NCBI GenBank assembly: GCA_963735495.1 | Contig: CAVTLG010000010.1 | Coordinates: 124,001-188,000, forward strand | Source of the DNA: CAVTLG01 sp963735495 | Lineage (GTDB): Bacteria > Chloroflexota > Ktedonobacteria > Ktedonobacterales > Ktedonobacteraceae | Direction: 5' to 3' | Length of the DNA stretch: 64,000 nucleotides | The notes under the pieces: generated by a model | What the model was told of the DNA's origin: nothing | Databases searched by the model: none | Seen by the model: only the letters and a program-made list of their open reading frames with translations | In this document: positions 54,803 through 62,311 of the stretch, piece by piece | Position numbering within the stretch: the stretch's first letter is position 1 | How the letters are laid out: every line of letters starts with the position of its first letter | Made by a program: the position numbers and the translations under genes

Positions 54803-55867
54803 TCAGCGTAGCTTCTCCGCATCGCCCTCCTGAAAGACGACGCTGCGTTGTTCTTGGTGGCTTTGCAGTGCGCCCTCAATGACCTTGATCGTATTTCTGG
54901 CATCTTCAGCGGAGACCGGGATGGGCTTGCCCTGCGTGAGCGTATCGACGACGCCCTGATAAAATGCCTCGTAGTGACCGGCCAGGGTTTTGACTTTGCC
55001 CTCGATAGTGATCTCGCCTCTATCCATCGTTATGGCACCGTAATGCTCTGTACGATCCTCGCCCCAGCCAGCAGCGCCGGGACGTTTGCCCGCTTTCAAC
55101 GCATCCTCTTGTGGATCGAGGCCATATTTGATAAAGCTGCCAACGCTCCCGTGGAGCTGGAAGCGTGGTCCAGCCTCGCGGACGAGGGAAGCGGCATGCA
55201 GAATGACCCGCAGGTGTGGATAGCTCAGAACGAGATGAAAGTAGTCATCGGCCTGCGCGTTTTTTCGTTGTGCCTGCACATCGGCCCAGACGGCTTGCGG
55301 AAAACCGAACAGGAGAAGCGCCTGGTCAATCAGATGGGAACCCAGATCGTAGAGGATGCCAGCACCTGGTTGTGCCCGTTCACGCCAACGATCACGAACA
55401 ACGGGACGGTAACGGTCATAGTGAGCTTCGTAGGTGGATAGTTCTCCTAGCAGACCGCTCTGCAAGAGAGAGCGAATAGTCAGGAAATCGTTAGCCCAAC
55501 GGCGATTATGAAAGACGCTCAGCATCACCTGCTGTTTGTGAGCCAGTGCAATCAGTTCATCCGCTTGCGCCGTATGCAGCACAAAAGGCTTATCCACGAC
55601 CACATGTTTTCCCGCTGCAAGGGCTTGTTTGGCCAGATCGTAGTGGGTAGCGTTTGGGGTAGCGATGACGACGAGCGTAATCTCCTGCTGTGCCAGGAGG
55701 CGATCAAGCGTAGGTACGACCGTAACTGTGGGAAAGTCCAACTGCACCTTTTCTGGCTGAGAGGACACGACCACCGAGAGCGCGAGTCCTGGAGTACTCT
55801 CAATCAGGGGTGCGTGAAACACTGAGCCAGCCATACCATAGCCAACTAATCCAACGTGAATGGTCAT
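54803..55867 (-). CDS. Gfo/Idh/MocA-family NAD(P)-dependent oxidoreductase
   Basis: 354 aa. Rossmann motif GLVGYGMAGSVFHAPLI at the start, then LVVIATPNATHYDLAKQAL and the catalytic-site phrase AGKHVVVDKPFVL (EKP type, here DKP). The C-terminal domain begins LFHNRRW-like (LSVFHNRRWANDF), as in YvaA/YdgJ scyllo-inositol dehydrogenases. Probably oxidises a sugar or inositol. ATG follows AAGGA. Confidence 0.93.
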   Translation of the reverse strand: MTIHVGLVGYGMAGSVFHAPLIESTPGLALSVVVSSQPEKVQLDFPTVTVVPTLDRLLAQQEITLVVIATPNATHYDLAKQALAAGKHVVVDKPFVLHTAQADELIALAHKQQVMLSVFHNRRWANDFLTIRSLLQSGLLGELSTYEAHYDRYRPVVRDRWRERAQPGAGILYDLGSHLIDQALLLFGFPQAVWADVQAQRKNAQADDYFHLVLSYPHLRVILHAASLVREAGPRFQLHGSVGSFIKYGLDPQEDALKAGKRPGAAGWGEDRTEHYGAITMDRGEITIEGKVKTLAGHYEAFYQGVVDTLTQGKPIPVSAEDARNTIKVIEGALQSHQEQRSVVFQEGDAEKLR

Positions 55868-55902
55868 TTTTTTCCTTCTTTGCTTGACAGCGTGCTTAAA
55901 AG

Positions 55903-55970
55903 GAGCCGGATGAGGTGATAAGTCCCATGTCCGGTTTTACAGCCGAGCGACGAAGTCACTTCCGCTGCTC
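55903..55970 (+). ncRNA. Group II intron 3' tail (domain V/VI-like remnant)
   Basis: GAGCCGGATG ... GATAA ... CATGTCCGGTTTT (55903-55938) has the AGCCG/CGGTT outer stem, bulge and near-tetraloop layout of group II intron domain V. It is followed by a second hairpin, GAGC...GCTC enclosing GAAGT/ACTTC (55945-55970), in the domain VI position. No intron-encoded reverse transcriptase or upstream domains are present in the 260-base gap 55868-56127, so it is a 3' fragment. Identified from memory of the motif, not by a covariance model. Confidence 0.5.
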
Positions 55971-56127
55971 AGGTTAACCGTTGGTGCTGGGCTGTACACA
56001 TCCTCACCACGACGAGCGAGTCTGCTTGCTTCTAATCTTGCTCTGTAGTGGCGTGTATCTTACTTGTCGCGTTTATAATTATAGTATAGTATATCAGTAG
56101 TATGTATCCAGGAGCCAGGTCTAGCCT

Positions 56128-56685
56128 ATGGATTTCGTTGACTGGCGCAAAGCGTCCGCGCAAAACGACGCACACAAAGAGACGGCCCCGCAATCCGCTA
56201 AATATCGTGGTCGGGGCATAAGTAATTACGTGGAAGAAATGCTGCATGAAGCTGAAGCGCGTGGTGATTTTGCCAACCTGCCGGGCCAGGGAAAGCCATT
56301 GCCGCTTGAAGACATGGCGGCAGCGGGAGACAAAGCCATGGCCTACCGTCTCCTCAAGGGCAATAACTTCGCGCCGCCCGAGATCGAGCTGGCCAAAGAC
56401 ATCGATGCCGAGCGAGCGCGTGCCGAAGCGAAGCTTACGCGGCTGCGTCATCAGAGTAAAACGCTGTGCACGCGTCGTCTCACGCCATTCAATTATGAGC
56501 AACGCGCCTTCAACGCCTCAGTCGAAAAAGCCGCGCAAGAGTACGAGCAAGCGTTGCGCGACATCAACAGCAAAATCTTAACCCTGAACATCACCGCGCC
56601 CGCATTGTTACACCGTCCCATGCTCAACGTCGCGCAACTGGTCGTACAACTTCGCGAAAGCTGTCCACTATTCCCGCTAGAGTAA
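56128..56685 (+). CDS. DUF1992 (DnaJ-homologue C28-like) protein
   Basis: 185 aa. The conserved domain begins VEEMLHEAEARGDFANLPGQGKPLPLED, as in bacterial DUF1992 proteins and the DnaJ subfamily C member 28 tail; no J domain is present. The C-terminal half is predicted helical with many Arg/Lys/Glu. AGGAG lies 12 bases before ATG. Function unknown. Confidence 0.88.
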   Translation: MDFVDWRKASAQNDAHKETAPQSAKYRGRGISNYVEEMLHEAEARGDFANLPGQGKPLPLEDMAAAGDKAMAYRLLKGNNFAPPEIELAKDIDAERARAEAKLTRLRHQSKTLCTRRLTPFNYEQRAFNASVEKAAQEYEQALRDINSKILTLNITAPALLHRPMLNVAQLVVQLRESCPLFPLE

Positions 56686-56861
56686 CAGAGAGATCGTTAC
56701 CGCAAAAAATATTTAGCGCTGCCTTTCCACGAGATACAAAAAACGCCGAGCAGTAGAGAACGGCTGAAGCAAATTGCTGCTTTCCTCGACATGAGAGGGA
56801 CGTAATGGTATAGTTGTAGATGTAGATATGAAGATTTTTTGTTGAAATATCTGCACATTAT

Positions 56862-57614
56862 TTGGGCAGCAACGAGGCATCTCCGTTTAGTAAAAGTGGC
56901 AAACATCATATGAGGTGCTGGTCTCAAGGGATTGTGAGTCCTTCACCGGAGGAAGCAGTCGCAAGTTTTCTAGCCTTCAATAACTATATGCGCGATTTAC
57001 TGGCCGAAAAGCGCAAAGACAGGCAAGACGATCTGGTCAGTGCTTTATTAGATGCGCAGGTCGATGGGGAAGCGCTAAGTGAGCAGGAGCCGGTTAACTT
57101 TTGTGTTTCGCTACTCGGGGCTGGTTTCGAGACTACAGAACATCTTATCGGCAATATCCTGCTCTGTCTGGACGAGTATCCTGACGCCTGTGAACAGGTG
57201 TGGGCTGATCCTGCTTTATTGCCCAGCACGATTGAAGAGGTGCTGCGTTTTCGCCCTGTGGTGCACCGCTTGGGACGCGTAGTGAAGATGGATACTGAGA
57301 TGAGTGGCAAGCACATCAAAGCAGGGCATTTCCTGTTCGCGTGGATTGCGTCTGCCAACCGTGACGAAGAGCAGTGGAAAGATCCTGAGGTTTTTGATAT
57401 CCGACGCTCGCCCAACCCACATTTGGAACTTGGTTACGGTATCCATGCTTGCCTAGGCGCACCCCTGGCCCGTTTGGAAGCCAGAATCGCACTGGAGCAG
57501 ATCATTGAGTGCTTCAAAGACGTTCAGGTCATCCACGAGGTACCAACACAGCTCGTTGCAAGCTACAGCATCTACGGAGTACAACAGCTTCCACTGCATG
57601 TGCAAAAGCGTTGA
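56862..57614 (+). pseudogene. Cytochrome P450, N-terminal half missing
   Basis: About 240 C-terminal residues of a bacterial P450 (families run near 400). Recognisable from WSQGIVSPSPEEAVASFLAF, through the I-helix LLGAGFETTEHLIGN, the ExxR motif TIEEVLRFR and the haem-binding loop GYGIHACLGAPLARLEARIA with the Cys ligand. The P450-like sequence begins near 56915; upstream there is no P450 sequence in any frame, no ribosome site and only a TTG in frame. It is therefore a deletion remnant. The end is intact. Confidence 0.88.
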
Positions 57615-57640
57615 GAAGATCGTGTCGTCTTCTATGATAT

Positions 57641-57764
57641 AGGGAAAGTCTATTGAGTGCCTGCGGATGATGCACCTGGGATCGGTAGTACAACTGCGCC
57701 TGCTTGCAACAAATAAATAGTCAACAAGAAATCTTTCGCCCAGCGAAAGATTGGGAAACATAAA
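57641..57764 (+). pseudogene. Decayed 3' end of a second PD-(D/E)XK gene
   Basis: Aligns with 58589-58710, the last 40 codons of the intact PD-(D/E)XK gene; about 101 of 124 positions match by my count. Many differences are at third codon positions, but the copy has an in-frame TGA and one-base indels. It also continues, as GCGATGAGAGG, into bases resembling the tRNA-Thr 3' end. It marks the far boundary of the small inserted segment. Confidence 0.8.
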
Positions 57765-57784
57765 CGCGATGAGAGGAATCTATG

Positions 57785-57994
57785 TTAAAGGTCCTTATCG
57801 TTTCGCTTTACCTTACGAGACTGCAAATAGCTATGAAAGTCAGCTAGGCTTATCCGATAGATGTTTCTTCCTTCACTCCCAATATTCGTAGCTTCTAACT
57901 CTCCATCCTGTATTAATTTGTACACCCGTTTTGGGTTAACCTTTAGCCGCCTCGCTACCTCTTCAACTGTGAGCAACTCTTCATTGTCAGCCAT
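57785..57994 (-). CDS. Excisionase-like HTH_17 DNA-binding protein
   Basis: 69 aa. Winged helix of the MerR/excisionase type: LLTVEEVARRLKVNPKRVYKLIQDGEL, then YRISLADFHSYLQSRK. ATG follows AGGGGG. Such proteins serve as excision factors of integrative elements or as small regulators. It is divergent from the PD-(D/E)XK gene and lies inside the segment bounded by the repeated 3' ends next to tRNA-Thr. Confidence 0.88.
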   Translation of the reverse strand: MADNEELLTVEEVARRLKVNPKRVYKLIQDGELEATNIGSEGRNIYRISLADFHSYLQSRKVKRNDKDL

Positions 57995-58029
57995 AGTGGC
58001 CCCCTAGCTTTTGTGATGTTAACGGCAGT

Positions 58030-58058
58030 ATTATACTCCCTTTATTGCTTGAAATCAA
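58030..58058 (-). promoter_or_regulatory. Promoter of the excisionase-like gene
   Basis: Minus strand: TTGATT (58053-58058), 17-base spacer, TATAAT (58030-58035). The rest of the divergent gap 57995-58277 shows no further gene that I can support. Confidence 0.65.
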
Positions 58059-58277
58059 CTTTCAGAAGATGAGAGTTGCTAAATCCATTAAATGGAATTA
58101 TAATGCTGATAAGTCTATCTTATGGGGTAATAAGCAAGCTTGAAAAGTCTGCTTTAGGCGGAGCTCTCTTGCATAGGGTAGATCAAAGGACGCTCATATT
58201 AAGTAATGTTACAAATGACTGTTCTACAGATCATGGGACTGGTCGCTATTTGCTCACTAAACATAGGAGGATAGAGT

Positions 58278-58709
58278 ATGCCACTATTTGGTAAGCCAAA
58301 TAACACGTCGAAGAAGGGCGAGATTACGGAAAGCATCATCCTGGCAAAGCTAGTGCAATTAGGCTATGAATGCCTTATACCCTGGGGGCATGACCATCGC
58401 TACGATATCGCAATCGATGATGATGGAAAACTTATACGCATTCAGTGTAAAACAGCAAGGTATCTTGAAGAGCTAGGGTGTCTTGAATTTAACGCTGCTA
58501 TCACCTATGCTAGAGTAGGGGGCAAGCCACATATAAGAAAAGGCTACAAAGGGGAAGCTGATTACTTTGGGGTTTACTCTCCTGATACAGGGAAAGTTTA
58601 TTTAGTGCCTGTGGATGATACACCTGGGTCGGTAGTAAAACTACGTTTGCTTGCGACAAAGAATGGTCAACAAAAAGGCATTCGTTGGGCGAAAGATTAC
58701 GAAACATAA
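58278..58709 (+). CDS. PD-(D/E)XK endonuclease-like protein (group I intron-associated type)
   Basis: 143 aa, ATG after AGGAGG. The fold of PDDEXK_11 proteins is visible: an N-terminal helix KKGEITESIILAKLVQLGY with Glu18, Asp43 in RYDIAID, then IRIQCKTA with Gln56 and Lys58 as the (D/E/Q)xK pair. Its stop codon ends two bases before the 3' end of tRNA-Thr, in the opposite direction. A homing or integration-linked function is suggested by this position and by the decayed second copy of its 3' end 950 bases away. Confidence 0.85.
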   Translation: MPLFGKPNNTSKKGEITESIILAKLVQLGYECLIPWGHDHRYDIAIDDDGKLIRIQCKTARYLEELGCLEFNAAITYARVGGKPHIRKGYKGEADYFGVYSPDTGKVYLVPVDDTPGSVVKLRLLATKNGQQKGIRWAKDYET

Positions 58710-58710
58710 A

Positions 58711-58783
58711 AGCCGATGAAGGGACTCGAACCCTTGACCGCTCATTTACGAAACGAGTGCTCTACCAACTGAGCTACATCGGC
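58711..58783 (-). tRNA. tRNA-Thr (anticodon CGT)
   Basis: 73-nt cloverleaf: acceptor GCCGATG/CATCGGC, D arm GCTC/GAGC, anticodon stem CTCGT/ATGAG with loop TTCGTAA (anticodon CGT, reads ACG), T arm AAGGG-TTCGAGT-CCCTT, discriminator U. CCA is not encoded. Its 3' end abuts the PD-(D/E)XK gene. Confidence 0.96.
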
Positions 58784-58934
58784 TTACCAGCTTTGGGGAG
58801 CTATAGGCTTCCCTCTGGACACAAGCGATTATAAACCTAAGCCTGGCCCTTGTCAAGCATTTTTTCGCCAGGCTCTCGTATCTTGTCTCTGTTTCCATCA
58901 GAGGTGATGCCATGACTTACCGGAACAGCAACTT

Positions 58935-60271
58935 CTACGTCCGTTTACGCGTCAAAACTTTCCATACTAGAGCGGGCTGAAAGAGCGCTGCGGGCGGCTT
59001 CACCATATGTTGTACCTCTCTAAATGTCTGGCAAGCCAGCGGCGAACCAGGCATCGCTTCCACGAGACCGCTAAAATAGCTATTCAATATCTTTGTCGTC
59101 CACTTCACTTGCCTGCCCTCGCCTATGGCCTCTAAGACGCGATCATCCGAGGCCGAGGCGAGCTGCCAGGGTAACTTATCGACCAGCGCCAATTGCTTAT
59201 GGAAGTTTGCGGCCAGCCCATCTAGTCCGTCCTGCTGTTGCCGTAAGCAACCACGTAATGCGATTGCCCCCATGGCTGCGACTGTCATGCCCTGCCCATA
59301 GACGGGATTGAATGCACAGTACGCGTCGCCGATTGTCACGAAGCACTTAGGCTGTCGTTGCAAGCGTTCAAAGTGGCGCAAGCGATTCTCTGTGCGGCGA
59401 TAGCCATAAATCGGTGTGACAGGTTTCGCCTCTTTGAGCACATTGTACAAAGCTGGATCAATCAAGCTGTTGGCAAATTCAAGAAAACCAGCCTCGTCCG
59501 TGGGCGGATAATCGCGACCTGCGCCAGCCAGAACTGCCATCCAGCGTCCGCCTTCAACGGCCCACATCAAGCCACCGCGTAAATTCTTTGGTGGATCTGG
59601 CATTACCAGCATCCCTTTCCAGTCACGTGCGGCATCGACATCCAGTTCATAGGTGCGCGTAGCATAGCCTAGAAAAGCGTTAATTTCTGTCTCTTCCGGT
59701 GGCTCGTAGCCCATCTCCTTCAACCAGCGGGGTGCGTGTGAATCGCGACCGCTGGCATCAACCACCAGATCGGCGGCAACTTCTACTAGCTCGCTCTCAG
59801 CTATCGCTGTACCATTGCGCGGGCGTACGCGGACACCTTGCACCAATCGTGCATCGCCACTTGCTAGTAGGCCAACAACTTCGCGTCCTTCGCTTATCTG
59901 CACCCGCTCATTTTTAAGCAACTCTTGCCGTATCTGCCATTCTAGCAGCAAACGTGTACAGGTATAACCTCTCAATGCTGACTGGTAACGTGGCAACCAG
60001 CCAGTAGGTTGTCGTGAGACAAGCTCTTGCATAAAATCATATTCAATGGCTCCTTGTGCCTGCAATTTCTTTGTGATGCCAGGAAAAAGTTCCTCTATCA
60101 CCTGCTGCCCGCGCAATAGGATGACATGAACATGTCGCCCCTGTGGTACACCGGCCCGAAAGACAGGCTCTTCTGGATAATGATCCCGTTCGATCAGCGA
60201 CACTTGCTCAAAATGTTCCGTTAATACGCGTGTTGCCAGCAGTCCCTCCGCCGATTACAATAGCATTATTA
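58935..60271 (-). pseudogene. FAD-dependent monooxygenase/halogenase-like flavoprotein, broken near the start
   Basis: A continuous reading of about 420 residues has typical flavoprotein blocks: LIERDHYPEEPVFRAGVPQG, VVDASGRDSHAPRWLK, and the second FAD motif FVTIGDAYCAFNPVYGQGM. The N-terminal Rossmann motif AIVIGGGTAG is present but in another frame: the expected tandem GACTGCTG pair has collapsed to one copy near 60237-60244, an eight-base loss. No start codon precedes AIVIGGG in frame. A protein initiated at the GTG at 60203 would lack the FAD ADP-binding fold, so the gene is probably dead. Confidence 0.8.
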
Positions 60272-60377
60272 GCTTATTCCTTCCAAATTGGGTGGCTAAA
60301 AGAACAACACTTTGCATTACCCATTATACTACATAATGGGCCTATTGCATCTCGGACAAAAAAGCAGGCGCACAAGA

Positions 60378-61202
60378 TCATTTTGTATACTCTGTCCAGA
60401 TCGCTTTCGTATAGGCAATGCGCAACCCTTGTTTCTCCATATTGTACTGGCTAATAGACGCGACATTTGTATGGCCGACCACAAGATCGCAATCGGTATC
60501 CACCGCGCGCGCGACACGTGCTTGCAGCAATGCTTGCTGGCAACCATAGCCGCGAAATGCTGGCAATGTCGTCGCTGTCGCCAGGTAGCCGATACCCTTG
60601 TCCACGAAGAGGAGTCCTACGCCTGCTATTGCCATATTCACGCGTGCCAGAAAGAAGTGAGATTTAGGATGATCAAACAAATTTTGCATACTCGTACGCA
60701 GAAAAGGTTGTGCCTGTGCAGGAAACTGAAATCCATTGATATACACCTCGATGCAGATTTCTTTCTCTGCCTGTGTGGCGCTGTGTACTTGTATATCTGA
60801 TCGAGGAGTGTCCGTCACTGCTTGTGGCACGCCATACAGTGCGCTATAAAAGCCGGACTGATACAATCCTTGCTCTGTCAGGCGTTTCAACACATCTGAG
60901 CTGGCATTGCTAGGGACGATATCAAAGCGACAGCGCACCTTCTGCTCTTTATACCAGGCAACGATAGTATCAATATGTCCGCACTCTCTCTGGCTCATGC
61001 CGCCAACGCGATTGAACAACGAATTTTTGTTAGCTTGTACCATGAGTGCTGTCGCCGTACCATATTGTCGGACGTTGACTCCATAAGGATTCTCGCTATC
61101 TCTGCGCAGTGTCTCTATGCGTGTGACGCAGTAATCAATGTCGCATTGTTCAATACGTGCCGCCACTTCCGGGCTTACTGCTGGAACTTTTTTCTGCGTC
61201 AT
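60378..61202 (-). CDS. GNAT-family N-acetyltransferase
   Basis: 274 aa. The acetyl-CoA motif A is visible in the C-terminal half: GIGYLATATTLPAFRGYGCQQ (R/QxxGxG/A type), followed by LLQARVARAVDTDCDLVVGH. The N-terminal 130 residues form a second, degenerate GNAT-like lobe. ATG follows AGAGGTAAGAGG. Substrate unknown. Confidence 0.85.
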   Translation of the reverse strand: MTQKKVPAVSPEVAARIEQCDIDYCVTRIETLRRDSENPYGVNVRQYGTATALMVQANKNSLFNRVGGMSQRECGHIDTIVAWYKEQKVRCRFDIVPSNASSDVLKRLTEQGLYQSGFYSALYGVPQAVTDTPRSDIQVHSATQAEKEICIEVYINGFQFPAQAQPFLRTSMQNLFDHPKSHFFLARVNMAIAGVGLLFVDKGIGYLATATTLPAFRGYGCQQALLQARVARAVDTDCDLVVGHTNVASISQYNMEKQGLRIAYTKAIWTEYTK

Positions 61203-61640
61203 ACCTCTTACCTCTCAAATACTTATGTATATCGCTCTTATCCAATAGTTATCTTTATTCTTAATGCAATTATAGCATTTATGTGTTCTCTCTAAGCTTT
61301 TTGTATATGCTATGCTTTATGCCATGGCTGTAAGACCTGTAAGACTGCGTGACAACATTTTTGCCAGTTTGTAGTATATGGCGTAAATAGAGCCGTTGTG
61401 GAAGGAATTTTTCAATGTTTGCAGCGATTCTCACGCTGAAAAGCGCGCTCTTGCGGCGAATTTGTGATATTATGAACTCTCGTCTTGTTGATCATTGCTA
61501 TGCTGTTGGGGACCCCGCACCACTGCCAATCTGCCTTGACTTTTGCTCGTTGTGGCAGAACTGCTAACCTCGACATCTGCATACTGATATGGTAAGATAC
61601 GACTCAACGTTTCGCTCTTGCCTAGTTTTGGAGTCTTGTA
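61203..61640. other. Intergenic region without a supported gene
   Basis: 438 bases between the divergent GNAT and rdgB genes. The only signal is an extended -10-like TGGTAAGAT at about 61589-61597 in front of rdgB, without a good -35. No repeat, RNA gene or ORF with protein character was seen. Confidence 0.6.
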
Positions 61641-62255
61641 ATGCGCACCTTATTGGTTGCAACCACGAACCAGCATAAGTTAGCTGAGTACCGTACTCTT
61701 TTATCCGCTCTCCCTTACACGCTGCATTCACTAAATGATATCCAGCTAGGTCTTGATGTTGAGGAAACAGGCACTACTTTCCAGGAAAATGCAGAGCTCA
61801 AAGCCCTGACTTATGCGCGTGCTTCCGGCCTACTCTCTCTCGCCGACGACTCTGGTTTAGAGATAGACGCCCTTGGCGGCGCTCCTGGAGTCTATTCAGC
61901 CCGCTTTTTGGGTCCAGACGCATCGTATGCAGAACGTTTTCGTGCCATTTTTGAGCGCCTACAAGCATTGCCTGACGAGCAGCGTAGCGCGCGTTTCCAG
62001 TGTGTCATTACCATCGCCGAGCCATCCGGCTGTTATCGGAGTGTCACAGGAACTATCGAAGGTGTGATTGCGCGTGAACCGCGTGGGGAGCACGGCTTCG
62101 GCTATGACCCGATTTTTCTGGTCCCGGAGCTAGCAAAGACCACTGCGGAAATCTCACCAGAGCATAAAAATCGTATCAGTCATCGAGGACTTGCAGCACG
62201 CCAGGCTCGTGCGCTGCTTGAAGACTGGCCTCTCCCTTCATCTTCCGCGTGCTAG
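61641..62255 (+). CDS. rdgB: XTP/dITP diphosphatase (HAM1/RdgB)
   Basis: Removes deaminated purine nucleotides (XTP, dITP, ITP) from the pool, 204 aa. Starts LLVATTNQHKLAEYRTLL; then EETGTTFQENAELKA, the substrate/metal block LADDSGLEIDALGGAPGVYSAR, and GEHGFGYDPIFLVPE with SHRGLAARQA at the end. ATG follows GGAG. The next gene, 56 bases on, may share its transcript. Confidence 0.97.
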   Translation: MRTLLVATTNQHKLAEYRTLLSALPYTLHSLNDIQLGLDVEETGTTFQENAELKALTYARASGLLSLADDSGLEIDALGGAPGVYSARFLGPDASYAERFRAIFERLQALPDEQRSARFQCVITIAEPSGCYRSVTGTIEGVIAREPRGEHGFGYDPIFLVPELAKTTAEISPEHKNRISHRGLAARQARALLEDWPLPSSSAC

Positions 62256-62311
62256 CAGAAGAGGCCGCGTACAGAAGTAGTCGAGAGAGACATAAGGAAC
62301 AGGTAGGTTAT

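Noticed and set aside
56032..56502. A 156-codon minus-strand reading over the DUF1992 gene
   Set aside because: It is antisense to a recognisable conserved domain and has no start signal.
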